Counted from the first letter of the stretch, positions 24,668 through 36,242 are shown. The stretch is DNA of 64,000 nt from Pleurotus djamor (GCA_029747585.1 JAPEVF010000004.1:124001-188000); one strand, 5' to 3'. Translations and numbers: made by a program. Notes: generated from the sequence alone by a model not told the origin.

Positions 24668-26010
24668 ATGCAATCATTATCCGACCCCCGAAGACATGTA
24701 AACATTCGAGCTGAGCGTGTAGCGAACGTATCTAGCACAGACTTTCCGGGACACTACCCTGGTGAAGATCATTCTTGGTCTCTCAAGAAATTTCGCAAAG
24801 CTCGTCCTCATTTTCACCTACGCACGAGTGATACAAATTTACCTCTTTCTTCCTTAGAATCTTGCTATAACGGTGCAAAAGCTGTCGCAAAGGTCGATAG
24901 ACTTTGATTTGGTCGGCGTTGATGCATCTATCGCAAATGCTTTTCGGAGGATCATGATCGCGGAGGTGCGCTTTTTTGCTTTGAGACTCAGAGGGATCCA
25001 ACGCACCAACTGATACGGAATAGGTACCCACTATCTGCATCGAATCCGTCTACGTTTGGAACAACACGTCCGTCATCGTGGACGAAATTTTGGCTCAGAG
25101 AATTGGAATGATCCCATTGAACGCTGACCCAGGTGTGATGGAGATGAAGAAATGCAAGTTCCCTTCAAATCTACCCAAGTGGACTTGATATCTAATTGGC
25201 GTTAGCTCCGGACGAGCAGCCAACAGACAGGAATACACTTGTGTTCAAACTGAATGTTGCATGCACAAGGAATCCCAAAGCTCCCAAAGATGCGAAAGAG
25301 CCGGCAGAGTTGTACATCAACCATGAAGTCCTCTCAGGACAAATGACTTGGGAACCAGTCGGCGAGCAGTTGGACGTCTTCTCCAACTGTCACCCTGCAC
25401 CAACGAACTCCAATATCGTGCTCACAAAGCTCCGACCAGGTCAAGAGGTAACAATGGAACTTCATGCAGTCAAAGGCGTCGGAAAAGACCATGCAAAGTT
25501 CAGCCCAGTTGGTGTGTCCTCTTTGCTGCTTTCGTTTGTATGAGCCCAATCGAACTCATACAACTTATCAGCCACGGCCTCTTACCGACTCTTACCATAC
25601 ATCCAACTCAATGCCGACAAGCCGGTACCCCCTTATCTTGCAAAGAAGTTTCAAAGCTGTTTCTCCCCCGGCGTCATCCGCATCGACCCAAGAACAAATG
25701 CCGTGAGTATAGACCCGGTCGCAGTGCGTGACGATACTGTCAGTAGGGAAGTCCTTCGACATCCGGAATTTGAAGGGTGTGTTGAACTCAAACGAATAAG
25801 GGACTACTTCATGTGTACGCTCATTTCCTGCGTAACTCGCTCGTGTACCAAAGGCTGACCGTTCCGCTCTCCGCAGTCAATGTTGAATCGGAGAGCGCGT
25901 ACCCACCAGAGCGGCTTCTTCCCGAGGCCATTCGCGTGATGCGAAGTAAAATTGCTAATATCAGACAAGCCGCGGAGGCTTTGCGTCCTGACGTTGAAAT
26001 GGCTGTATAG
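24668..26010 (+). CDS. RPC40: DNA-directed RNA polymerases I and III subunit RPAC1 (AC40)
   Basis: ATG 24668, TAG 26008-26010, six or so exons, about 340 residues, the family's usual size. Visible landmarks in order: VSSTDFPGHYPGEDHSW, IDFDLVGVDASIANAFRRIM, PTICIESVYVWNNTSVI, EILAQRIGMIPLNADP, ELYINHEVLSGQMTWEP, ELHAVKGVGKDHAKFSP, ASYRLLPYIQLNADKPVPP and, after the last intron, FNVESESAYPPERLLPEA. The protein is the alpha-like subunit that pairs with AC19 to nucleate assembly of RNA polymerases I and III in the nucleus. The first intron appears to start with GC (24800) instead of GT, because only that junction keeps the frame into NLAITVQKL. It is convergent with the next gene, 49 bp between stops. 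Confidence 0.95.
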
Positions 26011-26059
26011 GGCTATCCCTTAGTTGTTGTAATTATCGGAACGGTGATATAGTGCCCTA

Positions 26060-27037
26060 TCAATGGGATCTTTGGCATATTTCTCTAATTTTCGCTCCAA
26101 CCTCCCTGACCAACTCTGAATCGCGTATCCTAAACCTCTCGAAAGTTATATCGGCTCGAGGAGCGTATAGATCAAGCGTCCCCATCGGATCCCTGCATGT
26201 TTTCCAAACGTCGGAAGGAAAATATGCGATAGACTGTAGTAGTTGCCTCAGAAACGACTGGTTGCGATACTCAGCTCGCTCGATGAGCGACTGAACCTTC
26301 ATCCATCGACAGTCTTCCGCTATCATCACAAACTTTCCACTCCCACCATCGAACGACTTGCACAACTGTGCGTCGAGCTTGGGCAACGAGTAAATCCTCT
26401 CATCCCAGTTGCGTATGTGCCAATTCTCTGTGGAAAGAGACGCGATGGTGTCATCACCCGAAAGTTGAACCGAGGTGTTGAATGTGTCCAAACGCAAGTA
26501 CTCTCCGGTGAGGATGGATTTGATGAGATTGTTGCGTATATTCTCGACCCATCTTGGCGTGTTCTCGGAAGTGAAGACCAGCAGTCTGAAGTCATCCAAG
26601 TCCACAGAAACCCAGGAACCCCCGGTGAATCTGAGGAGATAAGGGAAGATCCAAAGGGCCACATGAAGTTCACTAACGGAAACGTGGCTTTTGGAGTCTT
26701 TCTGCTCGACGTCGGTCGCAGTGAAAGTACACCAGCGCGGATTGTTGAGTTTTGGAATGTGAAGCTGAATTCGTATCCTTTTGATGGATAGCGACTCGTC
26801 GACATCCCCGGTTTTGGTGCGCCGCTGCATGTGGATAGTGTTGATGAGGAGCGATGAAGGTGACCGGATTGTGACTCCTGCGACATGAAGCTTCTTCACG
26901 CCATACGCACGCCACAGGACAATGAGAACTGTGGGCATCAACGATGCAGCGAAGAGAATGACAAGGAACATGATTGAAGACGAGAGGCTGCGGTCACTGG
27001 TTTCAAACCCGAGTAAGTATGACATCATGAAATTCAT
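26060..27037 (-). CDS. Uncharacterised N-terminally anchored membrane protein
   Basis: Single exon of 325 codons, ATG 27037. A strong membrane segment near residues 20-45 (SIMFLVILFAASLMPTVLIV) is followed by a soluble chain that alternates hydrophobic and polar residues, as in a beta-rich fold (for example VKKLHVAGVTIRSPSSLL, LSIKRIRIQLHIPKL, WVSVDLDDFRLLVF). The C-terminal part has helical, charged stretches. This layout, one N-terminal helix then repeated beta strands, recalls the N-terminal ends of bridge-like lipid-transfer proteins of the Fmp27/Csf1 type, but those are many times longer. I cannot confirm homology and assign no function. Its stop lies 49 bp from that of RPAC1, and its start about 130 bp from the end of the mucin-like gene. 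Confidence 0.72.
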   Translation of the reverse strand: MNFMMSYLLGFETSDRSLSSSIMFLVILFAASLMPTVLIVLWRAYGVKKLHVAGVTIRSPSSLLINTIHMQRRTKTGDVDESLSIKRIRIQLHIPKLNNPRWCTFTATDVEQKDSKSHVSVSELHVALWIFPYLLRFTGGSWVSVDLDDFRLLVFTSENTPRWVENIRNNLIKSILTGEYLRLDTFNTSVQLSGDDTIASLSTENWHIRNWDERIYSLPKLDAQLCKSFDGGSGKFVMIAEDCRWMKVQSLIERAEYRNQSFLRQLLQSIAYFPSDVWKTCRDPMGTLDLYAPRADITFERFRIRDSELVREVGAKIREICQRSH

Positions 27038-27163
27038 TGCGCCGATCGTTCGTTCGATCAGGCACCGTGGGGGTATATGACGTAGCTGCTAAATAACGCA
27101 AATTATTATACTGTAGAAGGTCCACTGCGGAAAGGTCCGATAGAATATTCCCCCTCCTCAAAG

Positions 27164-30100
27164 TTACATAGCGAATCCAAACTGTAAGAATATGAGTTAG
27201 TCGTTGAATTTCATGGGCTGGATGTATTGCTTACCTGAGGAGAAGCGCTTCGTTGAGACGAAGTTGCAGACAAGGCAGAGAGACGACTACCGTCAGGTCG
27301 AGTTACGATGGGATCTTTGAATGGATCGTCGCTCAATGCGAGAGCTGCGAGGGCTGCATGAGCTGCAGGAGGATCGTCGAAAGGGTTGGAAGCCCTGTTG
27401 AGAGGTTCAGATTTCCTGTTGTCATTACTGTACGGATTGACCAGCGGAGTCCAAAACTCAGCAGAGGCTGTTGACGAGGAAGTCCTGGAAGAAACTCGAT
27501 TGCCGGTGTCCCCTAGACCAAGCGATATGGAGGTGGGTGATAGCGACAACAGGCTAGCATCAGTGTAAGAGGAAGCGTCCGTGTCCGGTTCAATTAACCC
27601 AGGCACAGGTTTGCGACGTTGGGCGGGGAAATTGCTACCAGGGCTTCCAGGGCTACGAACAGATACACTCGCCGCAGGTGTGGACGACGGTGCCGGTGAC
27701 ACTGATGCGAACTGCAACTGCAGAGACGAAGTGGAGCGAACGAGAGATGGATAGGACTCAACGGACGTCTGGGGAGGGGACGGCGTTCTCTGCGAAGTCA
27801 CAGTGATAACTGGAGGAGTAGGCGTAGATTGTGAGGATCCGTAGCCATTCTCAAAAGAGTCTGAACGTAGTTGGATCCGTTGCCGACGACGACGACGACG
27901 AGTGAACAACAGTAACAGGATACCGGTGATGAGGATGAGCAATGCTCCAATGACTCCACCAACAATGGGCCCAGTCTTGTTAGACGTAGTTGAAGTGGAG
28001 GAAATTGAAGTAGAAGTGGCGATCGGGGACTCGAATGTCGAAGTGAAAGTTGTGATATCTGTGGTGAGAACGACTACGGATGACAGAACCACGTCGGTAG
28101 ATTGAACCGTCGTGGTGACCGTCGTGACCGACCCATCCGAAACTACTGTAAGGACGGCAGTTGTCGTGGGTCGTATGGTGGAAGTTACGGTGGCGGTTCC
28201 GGACGAAGTCGAAGTGATAGTGGTGGTTTTGACCTCGAGGGGTTGTCCAGGAGCAGCAACAGCGAGACCAGCACGAGTAGTGAAGGGTTCGCTATCTTCC
28301 TCTGCCACACCATCGTTGCGACCTCCACTGCCTGCCAAAACTTTGGCAGTTGGCTGAGTTGTCGTAGCCGAGGGGTCAACGGCGGGAGCTTTTACTTGCA
28401 CTGAGGGAGTTCCAGTGTCCTGCTTGCTTTGACCGTTCGACGTAGGAGAGGGAGCAGCTGCAGACTTGCTTTCGTTGCGCCCGTTGTCACCGCCTTTCCC
28501 CCCACCACTCTGGCCTTTACCTTGGTCACCTTGCCCAACAGACTTCGACGTTTGAGCGGGTTCTGGCGCTGGCGCTGGCTTGGTGGGGTTATGTTCATCG
28601 GGCTTACCATTCGCCTGCGTAGGCGCGGACTCGGGCTGTTTGGAAGGACTAGGAGGAGTCGCTTGATCGTTTCTACCTCCACCGTTGTTGTTCCCTTGAC
28701 CTTGATTGGGATTAGTGGTTGCACTTGGCTTTCCACCTTGCTCATTTCCCTTGGAACCGTCGTCGTGGTGGTTGTTATTGTCGCCAGAATTGTTCGACCC
28801 ATCTTTGCCTCCCTGGGGCTTCGTCGTCGTAGTAGGTGTAGGTGTAGGACTGCTGCTTTTGTCAGTGTGATCACCTCCTTGGTCCGAGTTACCACCTTGG
28901 TTCTGACCGCCACCACCGCCACCGTTTTGGCCTTGACCACTATTTCCTTCCTGGCCCGTGGTGGGTGTGGGTGTGGGGACAGGGCTGCTGAATGTGCCGT
29001 CGCTATGATTGAACTCGCCGTTCTTGCCATCCTTGCTTTGATCATTACTATCCGCGGATTTGTCCGGAGCGTCTTGTCCACTCCCAGACGTTGCGCTAGC
29101 AGTAGGAGTAGAGCTGCTTGTCTTGCTGCCATGGTCATCTGAGTGCTGGCCATTGCCACCACCGGACGTCTGGATAGAAGTAGGCGCACTTTGGTGGTCA
29201 TTGTGGTTCTGTCCCTGACTATTGTTATTGCCGCCATGCCCTCCTCTATCGCCTCCGCCTGAATGCTGATCATTCTGTTGGGTCTGAGATGGAGAGGCGA
29301 AAGATGTCTTGCTATCATGGTCATCGTCGTCTTTGCGCGTCGAGGTAGGCGAAGGTTTGTCCTCATCCTTTTGAGGGTTCTGCTGGAATTTGTGATCATG
29401 AGACGACAAGTTATCCTGGTGACCTCCTCCATTTTGACCGCCATTATTGTCTTGCCCATCATTATTACCGCTCTGATCGTGGTGCTTGTCAGTTTTTGGG
29501 GCGGAATCATCGTTCTGGTTGGGTTGACCTCCTCTTCCTGAACCATGATTATTCTGGTTCGATCCACCGTCTCCAATATTTGGTGTTGAAGTTGGCGTTG
29601 GCGGCGGTTGCTTTCCATCCCCAGAAGGGTTAGGGTTGGGACGATCATTGTCACCTCCACTCTGCGTGTTCCCGCCGTTTCCACCTTGGAATGTGGGAGT
29701 TGGTGAGGGTTGACTGGCCTTACCCCCACGGCCGTTCTGGTTTGAGCCTTGGTTCGCATTCGAGTTGGGCTGATCAGGACGATGAGGGGGAGACGATTGT
29801 GTAGGCTTTTCGTTTTGGCTCTGACCGTCGCTCCTGTGATCATCGCTGGGATTCTGAGACGATTGCCCAGCACCCTGGTTGGGTTTGAACTGTCCCCCAC
29901 CATTCCTGTTCTGTCCATTCGACCCACTCGTAGAGGTGGCGCGTGCAGAGGATTGGGTTGTGGTCCCCGAAGCATTTCCGTCTTGCTGGCTCTGACCATC
30001 CTGAGGTCGTGACGAGTTAGAATCCCCTTGCGATTGACTAGACCGACCTCCACCTCCACCCGAATTTCCGTTGCCAGGGTGACCAGAAAACCCTCCTCTC

Positions 30101-32766
30101 CCACCCTGGTTTCGTCCATTCGAGTCGTTCGTGGGTGTAGCTTGCGCAGGTCGCTGGCTAGCAGTCCTCGAGATTTTTCCATTTACATCACCGCTCTCTC
30201 CTGTCGCATCCCCTGTCTTCCCCTGCTCCTGACCATCCTGAGGTGAAGGTGAAGGTGAGGGTTCTCCTCCAACTCTTGGATCGGGTGATGGAGTCGATGA
30301 AACATTCGGCTTCGAGAAGCGGTTAGATGTTCGTGTAGCTTGACTAAACCTATTCTTCTTAGACGACGATGGTACAAGACTAGTGGTCGATGGAGCGTCG
30401 ATGCGAGAGTCTTGGCCGTCTGGCTTGGAAGAAGGAAGAACGTCGCCCGGCCCAGCGATTTGTGTAATCTCTGGGGCAGGAGGAGTAAAGTTGGCAGCGT
30501 CGGTAGAAGTTGGTCGTGCTGAGGTTGCTTTACCACGTCCGAAGCCTTTGCTGAAAGAGGCAGGCTTGTTGTTCCTTGGAGGCGATGGCGTCGCATCAGC
30601 TTGGGCTGTAGTACCTCCAATCCCATCAGACGTGATACTTGGAATAGGCGTGCTCTGAGCTGAGTCCAGGGATGTAGATGTAGGCTTTCCGCCATGAACA
30701 TTAAGACGATTGCCTTGGGGCCTTGACTTGCCGCTTGACGTCGCAGTCACTGTAGCTGCAGAAGACTGTACGGCATCCCCAGATTTGATAGTGTCAGACG
30801 AAACCGCGGGTTGGGAGGGCAAGTTAGTCGGGGTAGATGTTGAACCACCATCAATGGTGGTTGCTGAACTGATCAAAGACGGGCGACTACCAGCAGCGTC
30901 ACCAATCCCTCCACGTCCATCGGTAGGCAACGCCGTCGCCGGGGTAGGTCCAACACTAATAGAAGCAGAAGATGTTGTTGTGACCGTGATTTCTGTAACT
31001 GGCCAAATCAAACAATCAATCACATTGTAAAGAACAAGTTATGATGATGAAAAGTAAATTTACCTGGAAGACTGGTTGGCTGTTGTCCGGCAGCTCCATC
31101 CCGAGCTGTGCTGGAATGAATCTCACCAATGGAAGCCGCGTCACCGCTCAGAAATGGTAGCTGTGTAGAGGAAGTGACTGGTCCTTCGGTTTCGGAAGGA
31201 GGATGGCCATCGATATTGGGTGGCGTGGAGGTGTCCACGGGGCTGGCGCTAACTGGTGGCAAAGTTGTTGCTTGATGGCCCTCACCCTTATTTCTGCCCT
31301 TTGTTGGTTCAGATGCGGATGTAGAAGTCGCGTCAGGCTGTGGGGAAGGGGTCGCAGGGGTCGCGGTGGCCTCAGACTTGTCACCTTGCTGCTTGGGGTT
31401 GTCAGCCGTTGGAGCGACATCGATAGAAGTCGTTGTCAGGCTCGGCTCCCCAAAACCAGATGGTCTCTTGCTTGTGGTCAGGTCAGACTGCGGGGAAGGT
31501 ATAGCAGGGTCGCCAGTGGCACCAGACTTGTCTGCTTGCTTGGCGATCTCAGGCGAAGGTGTGCCGACGATGGAAGTCGTTGTCGGAGCCAGTCCTTGGG
31601 ATGGTCGCTTGTTTGCTCCTCTATTCGGTTTCGATGAATCTAAGGACGACGGAGACGATGCCGATACAGGAACATCACCAGTCGATGATGCATCAGACGC
31701 ACCAACTGGTGGTTGACCAACAGCCGCGTCCACGGATTTGTTCTTCGAAGGAGATGTGCCTTGCGATGCATCAGTATTGCTAGGAGGAACTGCTGATGTC
31801 TCAGTTGATTGCGTCTGGCCGCCCTTCGCGCCCGATCCCCGAGTGGGAGGGGAGGCAACCGGTGACGCCGAGTCGTCCTGCTTTGACTTCGACGGTCTTT
31901 CTTTCGCCGGAGGTGGTATTGGGCTGTCTGGCGCAGTGGGTGAGCTATCTAGCGTAGTGGGTGCAGGGGATTTATCAGCAGTCGGCGTCGTCGAGTCGGC
32001 AGCTGCGGGAGACTTTGCCGAAGCGGGGTCTTGTTGCGATGTTTTGGGGACATCGTCAGCTTTACCAGCGGGTTTGGTAGCCTCGGAGTCTAAAACACCA
32101 GTCTATCGCATCGAATCATGGATGGTCAATGAACTGTACTCACTTGTGGACGCCTCCTTGGCTGGTTGTGTAGAGGGTTTCTCAGCAGCGGGAGTTTCAG
32201 CTGGTTTCGATTGCTCTTGTGTAACTTCCTTTGTCGGAGCGGGAGTCGTCTCTTTATCAGCTTTACCAGCTGGTTTGGAAGCCTCTGAGTCTAACACAAT
32301 ATTGGAATCGAGTAAAGACCCAATAATGAGCTGCGCTCACCGGTGGATGTCTCCTTGGCTGCCTGCGTGGGTTTCTCGGCGGCGGGGGTCTCAACCGGCT
32401 TGGGTTGTTGCTGTGCGGCTTCCTTCGTCGGGGCGGGAACTGCGCCTTTCTCAGCTTGAGCAGCTGGTTTGTCAGATTTGGAATCTAAGGGCCACCGTTC
32501 CAGCTATAGAGTGGATGAAATACACGACAAAAACACATACCTGTGGAAGCCCCAACATCGCTTGAAGCTTTCGAGGTTTTCTCTGGCTGGAAACCCTGGT
32601 CTGCCTTTGGAGGGGTTTGCACCTCCGGGGCGCCTCAAGCTATTGTCAGCATCCTAGAGAACATCATCACGAACGTCTAGAAAGGCGTACCTTTAGTCGA
32701 TTCTGACAGGCCCTCGGCGGGAGTTCCCGTCTCCCGCCTCCCTGCGCGCGATCTAGTTGAAGTCAT
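27164..32766 (-). CDS. Giant Ser/Thr/Asn/Gly/Gln-rich single-pass membrane protein
   Basis: The start at ATG 32766 (MTSTRSRAGRRETGTP) is followed by short phase-1 exons, an exon of about 1 kb (31064-32089) and a main exon from 30998 down. I estimate about 1,750 residues. Most of the chain is low-complexity, rich in S, T, N, G, Q and P with repeated TPT/NGG/QGG units. Near the end, Thr/Val/Ser-rich repeats (VTTTVQSTDVVLSSVVVLTT) precede one membrane helix (GPIVGGVIGALLILITGILL), a run of six Arg, and a cytosolic Ser/Pro-rich tail of about 250 residues. No signal peptide is visible. A last intron (GTAAGC..ACAG) probably moves the end from a stop at 27211 to TAA 27166-27164. It resembles mucin-like cell-wall sensors, which would signal through the tail; this is inference. 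A short paralogue lies at 36243-37304. Confidence 0.82.
32144..32290 (-). repeat. Duplicated symmetric exon, copy 1, in the mucin-like gene
   Basis: A 147-bp phase 1-1 exon encoding DSEASKPAGKADKETTPAPT and then KPAETPAAEKPSTQPAKEAS. It matches the neighbouring exon 32341-32484, and its first codons match the 5' end of the next exon (high end 32089). Both boundaries show clear acceptor (TTAG) and donor (GTGAGT) sites. Confidence 0.8.
32341..32484 (-). repeat. Duplicated symmetric exon, copy 2, in the mucin-like gene
   Basis: A 144-bp phase 1-1 exon encoding DSKSDKPAAQAEKGAVPAPT and then KPVETPAAEKPTQAAKETST. It aligns over its whole length with exon 32144-32290, differing mainly by substitutions and a few codons. 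This is internal exon duplication, not a second gene. Confidence 0.8.
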
Positions 32767-33578
32767 CGAGTGACCTAAAGGTACTGCAACGTCCTAGGAC
32801 GCGCGAAGAAAAGGAAGAATGAAGGAACGTGGGGGCGTAGAAACCTGAGACCAGAAGTAGAAAAGGAAAAATGGCAAAAATGGAGAATGATAGATACGAC
32901 CTGCGTCAAATATCTAGTGCACTGCGATCCCAGACATCATCAGTCGAACATAGGTATAAGGCCGAAGGTGAATTGTATTGCGGTGCATTTGTGGTTACGG
33001 ACATTCAAGAGTGGGAACGAGGAAGGTGATGGGAAACGATCAAAGTTGTGTTGCCAACATCACTGGCCAATGGAATGGGGTGATTGAGCGCTCCTGGGTA
33101 GGTCATCATGATTCCACTCGCGATTCATGTGGTCTTGTGGCTTGCAACGGTCGAACGGGCCTGCAACGTGACTGATGCATTGACGCAGAAGAGATGATGC
33201 TGACCTCGTCGTGAATTACCGCGAGTAAACGTCCTGAAACCTTTTGCAAGTCATTCCGCTGTGAGAAAGCACGCGTTCTACGCGACGCGCGTCTCGCTTG
33301 GAGCTGAGAGAGCTGGTCGTAGCACGTTGCTGAGTCGAGAAGCGGGAGCCGTGATGCTCTGGATGATCTCAGTTCAGTGATAGATGCAGAGAAATCCTCG
33401 AGTAAAGTTCAAAGTTCGTTCCTTGTCGAAGCAAACAGTTGATGAGGACAGAACATCGAGACGGACAGGATGGAAACAATGACCGTCGGCCCCTCGGGAG
33501 GATAAACTCAACAGGAGCTCGTCAGGGGCGCCATTGTGATTCGAGTTTGTGTTGTTTCTGCCTCACCTGCGACCTCCA
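32767..33578. other. Divergent promoter region between mucin-like and RPP30 genes
   Basis: About 0.8 kb separating two genes transcribed away from each other. No frame with protein-like composition, tRNA or repeat is visible. Confidence 0.5.
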
Positions 33579-34977
33579 ATGTTTTTCGACTTGAATGTTC
33601 CAATTCCGACAATCGCATCCTCTTCTGCAACTCACTCGAAAAAAGGTAAAGGAAAGCAATCTCAGAATGCATCGACTCTTGCTGCGGAGGTTGTCTTCAC
33701 CGTGGCTCAAATCGCGTCTATGGAATCAAGGATAGACTTACTCGTTCAGTGTAATGTTGAGCACACAGTTTCAGATAACCTTGCGACCTGACGGGCTGGC
33801 ATCAAGTAGGATACTCCGTGCTCGCGTTCAACCAAGTGGTTCACAAGAAAATTGATCCCAAAACCCACATCAACGTCCTCGATCCACTTTTGCGACAACT
33901 GAAAACACGCCAGGGATTAATTTATCTCAAAAGGCTCACTATAATACTTGATGAGGATAGCGAGAAAGGCTTTGGTCTGGTATGTCAAGTCTACCGTCTG
34001 CGGTCCTAGCGCGAGCTGACAACAAACCCCTCAGATCAACGCGAATACCCCACTCTTCAACCCCTACGACCTCATATCCTTGCTCCCGACAACCTTCAGT
34101 GCATTTTCCTTGGCTTGTCTGACTCACAGCCTCCCTTCAGCTCTCACAGCCCATATCATAACCATCCCGCTAACCCTCCCCCGACTCCCATTTCGTATGA
34201 AACACACCCTCGTCCGTACGGCATTGAAGAATGGCGCAGTTTTCGAAATCCCTTACGTTGGCGCGCTAGGAGGGGAGAATGATGCGGCACTGATCAATGC
34301 GGATGCAGCTATGAACGATGCCAGTGCGAAGCGCAATTGGTGGGCTTCGGCAAAGGAGTTGTGCAGAGTCACAAAAGGCAAAGGGTTGATCGTCAGTAGT
34401 GGGGCCATCTCGGAGGCTGATCTGAGAGCTCCAAGGGACATAGGAAATATGTGAGTGCCCTCCAATTCCGACCTCCCGGTCCTGACTATCTCTCGTTCGA
34501 TCAGAATTACTCTCCTGGATGTCCCTCAAAACTTGGCTCGTGATTCTATGACAACTACTACAAAGTCTCTTGTAAAGAGAGCCAGTGAGTTGATCAATGG
34601 CCTCTACCCGTAAATGTTACATCGTGTCCTGATGAATCTGCTTAGCAACTCGAAAGACCTATCGTGCCGTCTTGTCTGAGCCTCGCATTGTCATACCAGA
34701 CGGGTACGAGCAAAAGGAAGCAGATGGCGGGGTTCCCTCTACAGAGGCACCTACCCAAGATCCAATTGTCTCCACGACGGCTGTTGCACCGACGTCGCAG
34801 TCGCAAGCTCCGATCACTGATGATAAGGCCACACCAACCCCGTCCAATGGCGCCTCGTCAATGACTCAGAAGCGACCTCGAGAGGAACCCGCGAAAGTTG
34901 GGCCTGTAGAAGGACAATCCAAAAAGAAGCGGAAGAAGAACAAGGATGGTCGTCCTGGAGGTGCCCCTGGGCCTTGA
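33579..34977 (+). CDS. RPP30: RNase P/MRP protein subunit p30
   Basis: ATG 33579, TGA 34975-34977, four introns. Landmarks: MFFDLNVPIP at the start, then (after an intron near 33757-33810) LGYSVLAFNQVV, LKRLTIILDEDSEKGFGL, NTPLFNPYDLISLLPTT, ALKNGAVFEIPYVGAL, KGLIVSSGAISEADLRAP and ITLLDVPQNLARDS. This is the order of Rpp30/Rpp1, a TIM-barrel-like (PHP-related) subunit of RNase P, which removes tRNA 5' leaders, and of RNase MRP, which acts in rRNA processing. The last exon adds a Lys-rich tail (KKKRKKNKDG), a likely nuclear-localisation signal. ELP6 follows on the same strand 174 bp downstream; the two are transcribed separately as far as can be seen. Confidence 0.94.
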
Positions 34978-35151
34978 TTCAGAAACGACGATCAGATACT
35001 TGTTGCTGAGCATCTCAGAGTACTCTACCCAGTCTCATCTCGCTTGTAATGATCATCATGTACGGTCACCTATAGAACACAATACACTCAACTGTCGCGT
35101 TGGACGACTTTCAGTCATGGGCGCCTGTTCGGACTGCAAAACTTGTGCAAC

Positions 35152-36050
35152 ATGTTCTCTCCCTACGAACTCCCGAAAAACATCGTTCTGCTTGTTACAG
35201 ACGAGCTTGCGTCTCCCGCTGACTTCTTTCTGCACTCACTTGTCGGATCCAGGCTAAAAGAATCCAGATCGTACCGGTGCCTCGTCGTAACCACCTTACC
35301 AGACATCTCTAGATGGAAAGCCATCGCTTCCAAATCGGTTCGTCGTCATTCGTGGATTTTTCTACGTGATTTTTGATGTATATCGCGACGTTCAGCATAA
35401 CTTGAACATAGATGAGAAAGTATCAGCCGAATCATTGACATTCATCGACGTCCTTCCGAACATACAAGATGGGACGATGGACAAGCTTGGGTTGGCACCG
35501 ATCTATGATTCTATCGCATCAATACTCTCTACATCGACGGACACGTCCAATATGGATATCATTCTCGATAGCATATCAACCTTGCAATGGTTAGGACACA
35601 AATCCCTCGATATAACGCGGTTTTATCGCGCTGTTCGGGCTCTCTGCATCAAGGCACGTAACTAGCGATTCATCTCGTCGCATTGTGACCAACCATTCGC
35701 AAACAGTACAACTGTAGCTTGTTCATCCGTCATCACATTGTTAACCCCTCTGAACCCGACGAGATCTTCCGTGATACATCCCAACTCTGTAGTTATCACT
35801 TGGAAGTCAGACCTTTGTCAAGTGGGAAGAGCGGAGCAGTCAGCGGAGAGGTACATACATTTTTTCTCTTTACTTGCGTGCAGTGTCAAGGTCCTGATGG
35901 ATATCTCAATCATAGATGGCTTTGCATCCGGGACCCAACGCTCGAGGAACGGTACTCAAACCGATCCCGAGAAGTGCTGCATTACAATTTAGGTTGACTG
36001 ATTACTCTGCTGTATTCTTTGAGAAGGGTACTTCCAATGGAGTTCTCTGA
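35152..36050 (+). CDS. ELP6: Elongator complex protein 6
   Basis: ATG 35152 and TGA 36048-36050, four exons. Exon 1 reads MFSPYELPKNIVLLVTDE and ISRWKAIASKS; after an intron (GTTCGT..TCAG) it continues HNLNIDEKVSAESLTFIDVL. An internal segment has LQWLGHKSLDITRF, then FIRHHIVNPSEPDEIFR and YHLEVRPLSSGKSGAVSGE. The last exon begins MALHPGPN and ends LQFRLTDYSAVFFEKG, as fungal Elp6 does. Elp6 is a RecA-fold subunit of the Elp4-5-6 ring of Elongator, which helps to modify wobble uridines of tRNA in the cytoplasm. Walker residues are degenerate, as in the family. Length is about 260 residues. It is convergent with the short mucin-like gene, 192 bp apart. Confidence 0.87.
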
Positions 36051-36242
36051 TGTTCGATGGTTTGGTGCTCTCTGAATGATATCAAGTGTCAAGGAAGGCG
36101 AACTCATACACCTCGACCAAACGTCACCTTACATTCTATCGCTGAAAAACAATCGCTGTAGACGCGTGACAGGACTACACCTCTACGTACACCATTCGCC
36201 AGTCGGAAGATCGCGATCGTGATACNAAGGATGATCAAGACT

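Noticed and set aside
28429..29142. A 237-codon plus-strand frame opposite the mucin-like gene
   Set aside because: Antisense shadow of low-complexity DNA, Arg/Val/Leu-rich, with no start context or motif.
29620..29645. GGGTTAGGGTTGGG, a telomere-like stretch
   Set aside because: It is coding sequence (Pro/Asn repeat on the minus strand) inside the mucin-like gene, only two units long.
28392..30182. A 596-codon open frame on the minus strand in a second frame
   Set aside because: It overlaps the mucin-like gene in another phase and has biased composition (Arg/Thr/Met) that follows from the repetitive coding DNA; it has no domain.
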